Source: Sphingomonas sp. LT1P40 (lineage in GTDB: Bacteria > Pseudomonadota > Alphaproteobacteria > Sphingomonadales > Sphingomonadaceae). From it: DNA of 64,000 nt. Positions 26,660 through 34,717 of this stretch are shown here, piece by piece (position 1 is the stretch's first letter; every line of letters begins with the position of its first letter). Made by a program: the position numbers and the translations under genes. The notes under the pieces are model-generated. The model was not told the origin of the DNA. It ran no database searches and saw only the letters and a list, made by a program, of their open reading frames with translations. The stretch is from the NCBI RefSeq assembly GCF_036663835.1, contig NZ_JAXOJT010000001.1, forward strand, positions 1,860,001 to 1,924,000, read 5' to 3'.

Positions 26660-27925
26660 ATGAGCGCGGACAAGCGACCGTTTGGCATCTGGACCGCGAC
26701 CGCGATGGTGGTCGGCGGGATGATCGGCGCGGGCATATTTCAGCTGCCCGCGCTGATCGCGCCCTATGGCTGGATCGCGGTCATTGCGTGGGTCATCAGC
26801 ATCTCCGGCGCGCTCGCCATCGGCTATGTGATGGCCATGCTCAATCGGGCGATCCCCGACCAGACGGGCGCGGTTGCGGTGACCGGCGCAGTCTTGGGAC
26901 CCGCCACAGGCGCGTTGGTCGGGTGGAGCTACTGGATTTCCAACTGGACCGCGGTGGCGGCGATTGCCGGATCGGCAGTCGGCTATCTGGGGGTGCTGGA
27001 GCCGTGGTTCGTGGCATCGCCGCTCAACAGCGCGATTGCGACGGCCGCGCTGATCTGGCTGTTCACCCTGACCAACATGGCAGGGGCTCGCCTGGCGGGG
27101 CGGATTCAGGTCGTGACGACCGTGCTGAAGCTCATCCCGCTGATCGTCGTGATCGGGATCGTGCTGTGGCTCGCCGGATCGGGTCGGGCGAGCGCACCGG
27201 TCTGGCCCGGCACCGGACCGGGCTATGGCGGGCTGACCGCGGCGGTGACGCTGACGCTATTCCCGCTGGTCGGCTTTGAAGCGGCGGGGCTGATTGCCTC
27301 GCGCGTCAGGGATCCGGCACGCAACGTGCTGCGCGCGACGATGATCGGCACGGCACTGGTCGGGCTGCTTTATATCGTCGTGAGCACGGGCATTGCATTC
27401 GGCCTTCCTGCCGACAAGGTTGCCGGATCGACCGCGCCGTTCGCACTGTTCGTCGAGACCTATTTGGGGAGCGGAGCGGGCAAGTTCATCGCTGCGTTCG
27501 CCGCGATCTCCGCGATTGGTGCGCTCAATTGCTGGGTGCTGGTGCAAGGCGAGTTGCCGCTGGGCATGGCGCGCGCGGGGCTGTTGCCGTCGTGGTTCGG
27601 CCGGGTCAATTCAAAGGATGCGCCGGTGGTGGGGCTAATATTGGCGAGCATCCTCGCCACGCTACTGGTCGCCTCCACCGCCGATCGGAGTCTCAGCAAA
27701 GCGCTGGAGTTTGCGATCCTGCTGACCACATCGTCGGCACTCTGGTTCTACCTCGCAATTTGCGTCGCCGGCCTGGTGCGCCGCGTGGCGCCAGTCCCCG
27801 CCGCGCTCGCTTTGCCCTTCTGCCTGTGGGCGCTGTGGGGCGCGGGGATCGAGGCAAGCGCATGGAGCCTCGCGCTGATGCTGACGGCGGTGCCGTTATA
27901 CTGGTGGGCGCGGCGAGCGACTTGA
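26660..27925 (+). CDS. APC-superfamily permease (basic amino acid/polyamine antiporter type)
   Basis: 421 residues, about 12 membrane helices. The first helix has MVVGGMIGAGIFQLPALIAP, the helix-6 motif is LFPLVGFEAAGLIASRVRDP, and ALNCWVLVQGELPLGMARAG is typical of the AdiC/PotE-like branch, which exchanges basic amino acids or polyamines. It starts 48 nt after the TonB receptor and is probably co-transcribed. Together with the two secreted peptidase-like enzymes of the locus it points to an amino-acid-containing substrate. Confidence 0.88.
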   Translation: MSADKRPFGIWTATAMVVGGMIGAGIFQLPALIAPYGWIAVIAWVISISGALAIGYVMAMLNRAIPDQTGAVAVTGAVLGPATGALVGWSYWISNWTAVAAIAGSAVGYLGVLEPWFVASPLNSAIATAALIWLFTLTNMAGARLAGRIQVVTTVLKLIPLIVVIGIVLWLAGSGRASAPVWPGTGPGYGGLTAAVTLTLFPLVGFEAAGLIASRVRDPARNVLRATMIGTALVGLLYIVVSTGIAFGLPADKVAGSTAPFALFVETYLGSGAGKFIAAFAAISAIGALNCWVLVQGELPLGMARAGLLPSWFGRVNSKDAPVVGLILASILATLLVASTADRSLSKALEFAILLTTSSALWFYLAICVAGLVRRVAPVPAALALPFCLWALWGAGIEASAWSLALMLTAVPLYWWARRAT

Positions 27926-27960
27926 CGCTGCGGTAACACGGTGGCATTGGCCGCCCCGCT

Positions 27961-28008
27961 ATGAACATCGTCCGCGCCACCAGCTATCGATATTACCGCG
28001 TCATCTGA
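27961..28008 (+). other. Possible 15-codon Tyr-containing leader frame
   Basis: ATG 27961 opens MNIVRATSYRYYRVI and stops at 28006. Three Tyr codons in four positions (TAT, CGA, TAT, TAC) are striking so close to an RNA with a Tyr anticodon. The ribosome site is weak. Right after it, GGGGCGATGTTGCG (28010-28023) recurs as GGGGCGATCTTGCG (28036-28049), giving a near-perfect direct repeat. It may be chance. Confidence 0.2.
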
Positions 28009-28114
28009 CGGGGCGATGTTGCGCGCCCCGGATATGGGGCGATCTTGCGTGAAATATTTCAGCTAAATTCCAGCATATCCGGTCGCTAAGCGCGCTCGCC
28101 CCGAACTTGTATTC

Positions 28115-28197
28115 GGGAGGGTAAAGCCAGTAGTTCTGGCAGCGGGACTGTAAATCCCGCCCTTCGGGGAGTGGAGCGTAACCACACCCTCCCACCA
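28115..28197 (+). tRNA. Atypical tRNA-Tyr(GUA)-like RNA with 8/4 fold
   Basis: 83 nt with an encoded CCA end. GGGAGGGT (28115-28122) pairs with ACCCTCCC (28186-28193), followed by A28194 and CCA. A 5-bp D-stem (GCCAG/CTGGC, loop TAGTT), an anticodon stem CGGGA/TCCCG with loop CTGTAAA (GUA anticodon, U33, A37) and a short variable arm CCC-TTCG-GGG follow. The T-stem is only 4 bp (GTGG/CCAC) with loop AGCGTAA. So the acceptor-T helix is 8+4, the D-loop lacks GG and the T-loop lacks TTC. G1-C72 and A73 fit tyrosine identity. Folded by hand. Confidence 0.6.
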
Positions 28198-28199
28198 GT

Positions 28200-29807
28200 T
28201 TACCCAAACAACCGCCTCAACACTGACCGGTCCCGCAATATCTCATGCGCCGCATTATGCCCCGGCGCGCCGGTGACGCCGCCGCCGGGGTGCGTGCCCG
28301 ATCCGCACATATAAAGCCCCTTGATCGGCCCGCGATAATCGCCGTGGCCCAGCATCGGGCGTGCCGCCCAAAGCTGATCCAGCGACATATGGCCGTGCAT
28401 GATATCGCCGCCGATCAGCCCGAACTTGCGCTCCAGATCGAGCGGCGAATGGATTTGCGTCGCAATGATCGCCTTGCGGAAATTGGGCGCGTGCTTCGTG
28501 ACCGTATCGATAATGACATCCGCCGCCTTTTCGCGCTCGTCGTCCCACGACCGACCGTCAGGCAGTACCGGCGCGAATTGCTGGCAGAACAGCGACGCGA
28601 TGTGCATCCCCGGCGGCGCTAGGCTATCGTCGACGCTGGTCGGCAGCTTCATCTCGACGATCGGTTCGTCCGACCAGCCCTTGGCCTTCGCGTCGATGAA
28701 CGCCTTGTCCATATAGTCCAGCGTTGGCGAGATGATGATCCCGGCGGTGTGATGCTCGGCTTTTTCCTTGCCGGGCAGCACGGTGAAATCGGGGAGTTCG
28801 GACAACGCGACGTTCATGCGGAACGTGCCCGATCCGGCCTTGAACCCGTCCATCCGCCGCGCGAACGCTGGCGCGAGGTCAGCGCGATCGATCAGTTGGC
28901 GATACAGCAACGCCGGCCCGACATTGGCCGACACGATATCTGCGACGATCTCCTCGCCGCTCTCCAGCCGCACGCCCGCGACCTTGCTGCCATCCACCAG
29001 CACCTTCGCAACCGGTGCGTCCACGCTGATCTCGACGCCAGCCTCGACACACGCCTCGGCCATATATTGCGTGATCGCGCCCATCCCGCCGACGCTGTGG
29101 CCCCACATGCCCTTCTTGCCGTTGATCTCGCCGAACACATGGTGGAGCAGCACATAGGCCGACCCCGGCGTGTCCGGGCTGGCATAATTGCCGACGACCG
29201 CGTCGAAGCCGAACGCGGCCTGGATGAACGGATGTTCGTACCAGCCGTCGAGAAACCCGCGCGCCGATTTGACGAACAGGTCCATCACGTCGCGCTGCGC
29301 CTCGATATCCATCCCCGCCAGCCGCTTGCCCTGAACCGCCGCCGCCAGCAGCGCACGCAGCCCGCCCCCGGCATTGGGTGGCGTCTTCAGCGCCATGTCG
29401 CGCAGCACCTCGGCCACCCGCTCCAGCGCTTCCTCATATTTCGGGAAGGTCTCGGCGTCCTTCTGCGAGAAGCGCGCAAACTCCGCCTGCGTCCGCGCGG
29501 TGCCACCGCCCAGCTTCAGATAGCCGCCTTCATGCGGAAAGAAATTGCTGATCGTCCGCTCGATAATCCGCCAGCCGCGCTCGTGCAGCCGCATGTCCTT
29601 GATGACCTTGGGCCGCAACAGGCTGACCGTGTAGCTGGCGGTCGAGTTGCGGAAACCGGGATGGAATTCCTCGGTCACCGCAGCGCCGCCGACGATCCCG
29701 CGCCGTTCGAGCACCCGGACCTTCAGCCCCGCGCGCGCGAGATAAAAGGCGCAGACCAGTCCGTTATGCCCGCCACCGATGATGAGTGCGTCGTATCTTT
29801 TGGTCAT
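28200..29807 (-). CDS. FAD-dependent oxidoreductase of the phytoene desaturase/PYROXD2 type
   Basis: 535 residues. The N-terminal dinucleotide motif is LIIGGGHNGLVCAFYLARAG, and the C-terminal signature is LYMCGSGTHPGGGVTGAPG. The family includes carotenoid desaturases, ketolases and many uncharacterised desaturase-like oxidoreductases. It lies 18 nt after the Rieske oxygenase, in the same leftward operon, and ends 3 nt from the tRNA-like RNA. In this position it probably acts on the same small molecule as the oxygenase, not on a carotenoid; that is inference. Confidence 0.88.
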   Translation of the reverse strand: MTKRYDALIIGGGHNGLVCAFYLARAGLKVRVLERRGIVGGAAVTEEFHPGFRNSTASYTVSLLRPKVIKDMRLHERGWRIIERTISNFFPHEGGYLKLGGGTARTQAEFARFSQKDAETFPKYEEALERVAEVLRDMALKTPPNAGGGLRALLAAAVQGKRLAGMDIEAQRDVMDLFVKSARGFLDGWYEHPFIQAAFGFDAVVGNYASPDTPGSAYVLLHHVFGEINGKKGMWGHSVGGMGAITQYMAEACVEAGVEISVDAPVAKVLVDGSKVAGVRLESGEEIVADIVSANVGPALLYRQLIDRADLAPAFARRMDGFKAGSGTFRMNVALSELPDFTVLPGKEKAEHHTAGIIISPTLDYMDKAFIDAKAKGWSDEPIVEMKLPTSVDDSLAPPGMHIASLFCQQFAPVLPDGRSWDDEREKAADVIIDTVTKHAPNFRKAIIATQIHSPLDLERKFGLIGGDIMHGHMSLDQLWAARPMLGHGDYRGPIKGLYMCGSGTHPGGGVTGAPGHNAAHEILRDRSVLRRLFG

Positions 29808-29825
29808 GCTTTCCCGCCCCTCAGA

Positions 29826-31007
29826 TCAATCAATGCCGCGCGGCCGCCGCGACCACCCCGGTGCCGGCGCACGGTGCAGCCGCGCCTCCGGGATCAGCCC
29901 GCGAATCTTTCGTGCAAAGCTGCGCAGGCACACCTCGCTGTCGCCGATCGGCCCGACCGTGTAGCTTTTCGACGCCATGCCGCGCTGCACGTTGGTGATG
30001 AGCCAGGTATCCTCGGCATTGACCACGCGGTTGATCCGCCAATTGGCATAGCGGACCAGCTTCATCGTGCGATCCGCACCCGGCAGCGCGAACGCCATTT
30101 CGCGCAGCACGCAGCTGTTCGGCCCGGTCGGCAGCCACTGCATGAAATCGATCTGGTCGGCGTAAATGTCGAACGCCTGGTTCGGCCACAATTTATAATA
30201 GAGCCACAGCCGCTGATGGCTGTCGGGCAGATGCTCCACGCGCGGCAGATACTTCTGATAGACTGCTTCCCAGAAATTCGAGCGCGGGCTGTCGGCCAGA
30301 TAGCCCGACATCTTGTCGACCCAGGGCTGCGCCTCGATTCCATAGCTCTTGCCGAACAGCCGGGTGAGGCCGGCGTGCGCGACCGGGATGTGCAGCCCGT
30401 CGGAATAATTGTCGCCGACATTCTTCCAGTTCACCTCGCGGTCGCGCAGCTTGACGGGACTGATCGTGCGCATGTCAGCGAACCGGTACGGCGCGATCTC
30501 GGCATCATAGGGCGCCATCATCGCCGCCACCGAAGGCCCACCGCGATCCTCCAGCCGAACAAACACGAACCCCTGCCACACTTCGACCTCGACCGGGGCC
30601 AGACCATTGTCCTTCAGCTCCAGGGTTGAATAATCGCCGCGCATCGGCACGCCGGTCAGCCGCCCGTCGGTCTCATACGACCAGGCGTGATAGGGGCAGA
30701 TCAGCTTCTTCGCGCACCCGCTCGGCCCATCGACCAGCCGCATCGCGCGGTGGCGACAGACATTGGCAAAGGCGCGGATCAACCCGTCCTGCCCACGAAT
30801 GGCGATCACGCTCTCGCCGATATAATCCAGCGTATGATAGTCGCCCGCGCCCGCGATATCGCTCTCGTGGCAGACGATCTGCCATGACGGGCGGATAACG
30901 CGATCGACCTCGACCTCGAAATATTCGGGGTCGGTATAGAGCCATCCGGGCAGGCTCAGATTGTCGTCGGGGTCGGTCCCCGCAGCGTCCGCGAAGCGAT
31001 GGGCCAT
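29826..31007 (-). CDS. Rieske-type aromatic-ring-hydroxylating/N-demethylating oxygenase, alpha subunit
   Basis: 393 residues. The Rieske 2Fe-2S cluster is bound by Cys84-x-His86 (NVCRHRAM) and Cys104-x2-His107 (ICPYHAW). The catalytic iron site is Asp203-x2-His206-x4-His211 in NVGDNYSDGLHIPVAHAG. The C-terminal region (LWPNQAFDIYADQIDFMQWL) is of the type in betaine/carnitine demethylases and similar small-substrate enzymes. ATG 31007 has GGGAGCC upstream. No ferredoxin or reductase gene is adjacent. It leads the operon with the FAD oxidoreductase, starting 17 nt from the palindrome. Confidence 0.9.
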   Translation of the reverse strand: MAHRFADAAGTDPDDNLSLPGWLYTDPEYFEVEVDRVIRPSWQIVCHESDIAGAGDYHTLDYIGESVIAIRGQDGLIRAFANVCRHRAMRLVDGPSGCAKKLICPYHAWSYETDGRLTGVPMRGDYSTLELKDNGLAPVEVEVWQGFVFVRLEDRGGPSVAAMMAPYDAEIAPYRFADMRTISPVKLRDREVNWKNVGDNYSDGLHIPVAHAGLTRLFGKSYGIEAQPWVDKMSGYLADSPRSNFWEAVYQKYLPRVEHLPDSHQRLWLYYKLWPNQAFDIYADQIDFMQWLPTGPNSCVLREMAFALPGADRTMKLVRYANWRINRVVNAEDTWLITNVQRGMASKSYTVGPIGDSEVCLRSFARKIRGLIPEARLHRAPAPGWSRRPRGID

Positions 31008-31023
31008 GGGTGGCTCCCGATGT

Positions 31024-31043
31024 TGTTGTACGATCGTATAACA
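31024..31043. promoter_or_regulatory. 20-bp palindrome (regulon site 2) between Rieske and TetR genes
   Basis: TGTTGTACGATCGTATAACA is a 20-bp dyad with one mismatched pair, in the divergent promoter of the Rieske operon and the TetR gene. Its core TGTACGATCGTATA-type sequence recurs at 24156, and 15 of 20 bases are shared by 33234-33253. This is the best candidate for the operator of the adjacent regulator. Confidence 0.75.
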
Positions 31044-31084
31044 GGGGCACGTGCAACGCAACCCGCATCTGCTATGGGAAGGAC

Positions 31085-31678
31085 ATGACCAGCCCCGCCT
31101 TTCGCCGCGCCGAACCCGATGCGCGCCGCCAGAGCCTGATCGAAGCCACCGCGCGCGTCCTCGCCGATCGCGGTGCGGCCGGCGTGTCGGTGCGCACGAT
31201 CTGCGCGGAAGCCGCTGTCTCGCCGGGGCTGCTGCGGCATTATTTCGACGGCATCGATGCGCTGATCGCCGAAACCTATGCCTGGACCGGCGATGTCGTG
31301 GACGCAGCATTGCAAGCGGCGGTGGATTCGGCCGGAACCGACGCCCGCGCACGGCTGATGGCTTATGTCACCGCGAGTTTTCGCGCCCCAATCGCCGATG
31401 GCGGTTTGCTCGCTACCTGGATCGCCTTTTGGAGCCTGACGCGATCGAACGCGCGGATGGAGGCGATGCACCGCCAGGTCTATGCCGAATATCTGCAAGG
31501 GCTGGAGCGGTTGCTGGCCGAATGCGGCGTCGCGCGTGCCGACACGCGGATGAATGCGGTGGCGATGACCGCACTGGTCGACGGCCTGTGGCTGGAGCTG
31601 TGCCTCGCCCCCGGCACGTTCACGCCCGAGGAGGCCAGCGCCGCCGCCGAACGCTGGATCGCCAAGCTGCTGGACTAA
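31085..31678 (+). CDS. TetR-family (BetI-like) transcriptional regulator
   Basis: 197 residues. The N-terminal helix-turn-helix reads RQSLIEATARVLADRGAAGV, SVRTICAEAAVSPGLLRHYF with the typical HYF/D turn. The C-terminal domain carries the BetI-like WIAFWSLTRSNARMEAMH and DGLWLELCLAPGTF. BetI-type regulators sense quaternary amines or aldehydes; the ligand here is unknown. It is divergent from the Rieske operon across a 20-bp palindrome and is a likely autoregulated repressor. ATG 31085 follows GGGAAGGAC. Confidence 0.9.
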   Translation: MTSPAFRRAEPDARRQSLIEATARVLADRGAAGVSVRTICAEAAVSPGLLRHYFDGIDALIAETYAWTGDVVDAALQAAVDSAGTDARARLMAYVTASFRAPIADGGLLATWIAFWSLTRSNARMEAMHRQVYAEYLQGLERLLAECGVARADTRMNAVAMTALVDGLWLELCLAPGTFTPEEASAAAERWIAKLLD

Positions 31679-31702
31679 GGGTCGCTTATTCTCTCCTTAT
31701 TC

Positions 31703-31823
31703 TTAGCCCTCTCCCGCTCTTCGCGGGAGAGGGTTGGGTGAGGGCCTTCTTCTTGAACCTCGCCGCATGAAAAGAAAGAAGGAGACCCTCCCCAACCCCT
31801 CCCGCGAAAGCGGGAGGGGCTAA
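31703..31823. repeat. Palindromic repeat between convergent TetR and M20 genes
   Basis: Two hairpins, TAGCCCTCTCCCGC...GCGGGAGAGGG and CCCCTCCCGCGAAAGCGGGA...GGGGCTAA, are mirror images flanking a Lys/Arg-rich AT spacer. The left half also contains GGGTGAGGG. A repeat of the same type lies at 56551-56682. It is a dispersed intergenic element of sphingomonads and probably also acts as a bidirectional terminator for the two convergent genes. Confidence 0.75.
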
Positions 31824-31826
31824 AGA

Positions 31827-33221
31827 TTACTTCGCTAACTCCCGCAACACCGTCTCGAAAAACACGATCGACGGCCCGATCTCGCTCACCGGCGTGCGCT
31901 CGTTCAGACCATGCGCGAATGAGTCCGACGTCTTCATGAACCCCGGGCTGACCCCATAGCTCGGCACGCCGCGCGCGCGGAAATGCATCGAATCGGTCGC
32001 ACCCGCCGACATGCTCGGCACCACCGGCACGCCGGGGAAGCGCGCATGGATCGCCTTCGTCACGACCTTCATCAAATCGGGACGCAGCGGCGAAGCGTCG
32101 CTGGCGACCGACCCGCTCCCGATCTCGCGGATCGTCATCGCCGGATCGCCCGCCACCTCGGCCAGCTTGGCCATCACATCGGCGACCTTCACGCCGGGAA
32201 AGATGCGACAGTTCACATTGGCGCTCGCCCGCTGCGGCAGCGCATTGGGCGCATGCCCCGCACTCGCCATCGTCGCAACGCAGGTGGTGCCGACCTGCCC
32301 GACATAGGCCGGGTCGGCGCGCAGCACCTTGAGCGCCTCCGGGTCAGCGGGGTTCGCAACAAAGCGCCGCATCGCCTCTCCTTTCGCCCCGCCGGTCTGG
32401 TCGGCGGCCGCCAGCAGCGATGCTTTGGTGATCTCGTTCAGCTGGCCGGGGAATTTATACGCCTCGATCTTTTCCAGCGCGCGGGCCAGCGAATAGATCG
32501 GGTTGGTCGCATCCGGCGCGCTCGAATGGCCGCCGGGATCGGTAAAGCCCAGCTCGAAATCGGCATAGGTCTTCTCCGCACCCTGCAACCCGAACACTTC
32601 CGGCTTGCCATCCTCGGCATATTTGCCGCCGCCGCCGTCGATATTGAGCAGCAATTCGGCCTGGTCATACTTCGCCGCGAGCATCGCCGTCGTCTTCATG
32701 CTCGTCTCTTCGTCGCCCGACAGCAGCATTACGATGTCGCGGCCGGGCTTGAAGCCCTTCGCCTTCAGCTGGATCAGCGTGGCAACCATGATCGACAGAT
32801 CGGCCTTGTTGTCGCTCGACCCGCGTCCCCAGACGAAGCCTTTCTCGACCACGGCGGTGAACGGATCGCGCTCCCAATCGGCCGGTTTGGCCTCCACCAC
32901 ATCCATATGCGCGGAGATGAGGATCGGCTTGGCGCCGCCCTTCGCCTTGCCCGTCCCGCGATAGCGCGCCGCGAGCCAGGCCGTGTCGCCCACCTTCTCG
33001 ATGATGATATCTTCCGGAGCGAACCCGCCTGCGACCAGCACCGATTTGAGGTAGGTCGCATATTCAAAGGTCTGGTTGCCCGCTCCGGCCACGGTGCGGA
33101 AACCGATGCTGCGCTTTAGCACGTCGAGCGCCTGCGCCTCGCCTGCTACTGACTTGTCCTGTGCGACGGCGGGTGTGGCGAGCGCGACCGCGAAAATGGC
33201 CGTCATTGCGATGCGCTTCAT
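31827..33221 (-). CDS. Secreted M20-family zinc metallopeptidase
   Basis: 464 residues with a signal peptide (ending ATPAVAQD, about 20). The M20 metal ligands are visible: SAHMDVVEAKP (first His/Asp), GRGSSDNKADLSI (bridging Asp), SGDEETSM (catalytic Glu pair) and FAHGLNERTPV (final His). The dimerisation insert lies at about 190-330. Family members are carboxypeptidases, dipeptidases or aminoacylases; the exact substrate is open. It diverges from the amidohydrolase gene, and its start is 12 nt from regulon site 3. Confidence 0.9.
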   Translation of the reverse strand: MKRIAMTAIFAVALATPAVAQDKSVAGEAQALDVLKRSIGFRTVAGAGNQTFEYATYLKSVLVAGGFAPEDIIIEKVGDTAWLAARYRGTGKAKGGAKPILISAHMDVVEAKPADWERDPFTAVVEKGFVWGRGSSDNKADLSIMVATLIQLKAKGFKPGRDIVMLLSGDEETSMKTTAMLAAKYDQAELLLNIDGGGGKYAEDGKPEVFGLQGAEKTYADFELGFTDPGGHSSAPDATNPIYSLARALEKIEAYKFPGQLNEITKASLLAAADQTGGAKGEAMRRFVANPADPEALKVLRADPAYVGQVGTTCVATMASAGHAPNALPQRASANVNCRIFPGVKVADVMAKLAEVAGDPAMTIREIGSGSVASDASPLRPDLMKVVTKAIHARFPGVPVVPSMSAGATDSMHFRARGVPSYGVSPGFMKTSDSFAHGLNERTPVSEIGPSIVFFETVLRELAK

Positions 33222-33233
33222 GCCCTTGCTCCC

Positions 33234-33253
33234 TTGTTACACGACTGTAAAAC
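33234..33253. promoter_or_regulatory. Regulon site 3 between M20 peptidase and amidohydrolase genes
   Basis: TTGTTACACGACTGTAAAAC shares 15 of 20 bases with TTGTTGTACGATCGTATAAC (31023-31042) in the TetR promoter. The dyad is less perfect than at sites 1 and 2. It is 12 nt upstream of the M20 start and 37 nt upstream of the amidohydrolase start, so it could repress both. Confidence 0.5.
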
Positions 33254-33289
33254 TAGCCGCGTCCGACGACAGGTCAACGGGGAAGCCAG

Positions 33290-34567
33290 ATGACAGCACG
33301 ATTCATTTACTGCGTCACGGCCTTCCTCCTGCTTCTCGCCACGCCTGCAGCGGCGCAGACCAGTTATGTCCATGCGGGCAAGCTGATCGACGTGCTGACG
33401 GACGCAGTCCGCACCGACCAGCTTATTACGATCCGGGACGAACGCATCGTCGCGGTCGGCCCGTGGACTGGCGCGCCGAGCGATGGCCCGGTGACCGACT
33501 GGTCGAAACTCACCGTCCTGCCCGGCCTGATCGACATGCACACCCATCTCGCCGACTTCGCCGACTCGAACCCCGGATCGGTGCTGATGCATTCGGCGGC
33601 AGAGGCGGCGCTGAAGGGGGCAGACAATGCGCGCGCGACGCTGCGTGCCGGCTTCACCACCGTCCATGACGTCGGCGCTTATCGCGGCCTGACCGATGTC
33701 GCCCTGCGCGATGCAATCAACGCCGGTTGGGTGCCGGGTCCGCGCATGAACGTCGTCGGCGCATACATCACCGTGCCCGGCGGCGGCGGCGACATCACCG
33801 GCTTCGCGCCCGATGTCGGCGTGCCCTCCGACATGCGCTTCGGCGTGTCCGCGACCCCCGACGATGTCCGCCGCAACGTCCGCTTCCTGCTCCAGAAGCG
33901 CGTCGATTCGATCAAGCTGATCGCCAGCGGCGCAGTGCTGGCGGTGGGCAGCGAGCCGGGTCGGCTGGAACTGTCCGTCGAACAGATCCGCGCTGCCGTC
34001 GAGGAAACCCGCGCGAACGGCGGCTACGTTACCGCGCACGCGCACGGGGCCGAGGCGATCAAGGTCGCGCTGCGCGAGGGCGTTCGCTCGATCGAACATG
34101 CCAGCCTGATCGATGCCGATGGGATCGCGCTCGCCAAGGCCAAGGGCGCGTGGCTGGTCATGGACATCTATAATGGCGACTATATCGACACCGAAGGCCG
34201 CAAGGCGGGTTGGCCCGCCGAATATCTGCGCAAGAATCTGGAAACCACCGACGCGCAGCGCGTCGGCTTTCGCGCGGCGGTAAAGGCGGGGGTGAAGATC
34301 GCCTATGGCACCGACGCCGGCGTCTATCCGCACGGCCAGAACGCTCGGCAATTCGCCTATATGGTCCGCTATGGCATGACGCCGATGCAGGCGATCCAGT
34401 CCGCCACGACCGTCGCCGCACAGGCGCTGCGCTGGGAAAAGGATATCGGTGCCATTACCCCGGGACGGTTCGCAGACATGGTCGCCGTAGCCGGCGATCC
34501 GCTGGCCGATATCGGTGTGCTCGAGGATGTGGCGGCGGTGATGAAAAGCGGTGTCGTGGTGCGCTGA
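33290..34567 (+). CDS. Secreted amidohydrolase (Xaa-dipeptidase/imidazolonepropionase-like)
   Basis: 425 residues with a signal peptide (to about residue 22, TPAAAQTS). The amidohydrolase metal site is present: HxH at His84/His86 in LIDMHTHLADF, the carboxylated Lys in DSIKLIASGAV, TAHAHG, IEHASL and the final Asp in AYGTDAGVYP. This subgroup includes bacterial dipeptidases cleaving C-terminal Arg, Lys or Pro and related amidases. A match to a Caulobacter Xaa-Arg/Lys dipeptidase is my recollection and was not searched. ATG 33290 follows GGGGAAG. Confidence 0.88.
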   Translation: MTARFIYCVTAFLLLLATPAAAQTSYVHAGKLIDVLTDAVRTDQLITIRDERIVAVGPWTGAPSDGPVTDWSKLTVLPGLIDMHTHLADFADSNPGSVLMHSAAEAALKGADNARATLRAGFTTVHDVGAYRGLTDVALRDAINAGWVPGPRMNVVGAYITVPGGGGDITGFAPDVGVPSDMRFGVSATPDDVRRNVRFLLQKRVDSIKLIASGAVLAVGSEPGRLELSVEQIRAAVEETRANGGYVTAHAHGAEAIKVALREGVRSIEHASLIDADGIALAKAKGAWLVMDIYNGDYIDTEGRKAGWPAEYLRKNLETTDAQRVGFRAAVKAGVKIAYGTDAGVYPHGQNARQFAYMVRYGMTPMQAIQSATTVAAQALRWEKDIGAITPGRFADMVAVAGDPLADIGVLEDVAAVMKSGVVVR

Positions 34568-34641
34568 AATCATCGCAGAAAACGCGAAAACCGCGCCGCA
34601 TCCCGCGCATTTCTGCGGCTTGCATGATTCTCAACATGAAA

Positions 34642-34717
34642 TGGTGCCGCTTACAGGACTCGAACCTGTGACCCCCGCATTACGAATGCGATGCTCTACC
34701 AACTGAGCTAAAGCGGC
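34642..34717 (-). tRNA. tRNA-Thr(CGU)
   Basis: 76 nt on the minus strand. GCCGCTT pairs with AAGCGGC, the D-loop has AGTTGGTAGA, the anticodon loop TTCGTAA gives CGU (codon ACG), the T-arm has GGTTCGAGTCC, and the CCA end is encoded. This fits a normal bacterial tRNA-Thr. It lies between the amidohydrolase and PAS genes and is read leftward, towards the amidohydrolase gene. Confidence 0.96.

Noticed and set aside
28115..28197. Simple rho-independent terminator between convergent genes
   Set aside because: There are four hairpins, an encoded CCA, a correct tRNA anticodon loop and no T run.
28749..30629. 626-residue plus-strand open frame
   Set aside because: Antisense to the FAD oxidoreductase and Rieske genes, which have clear catalytic motifs.
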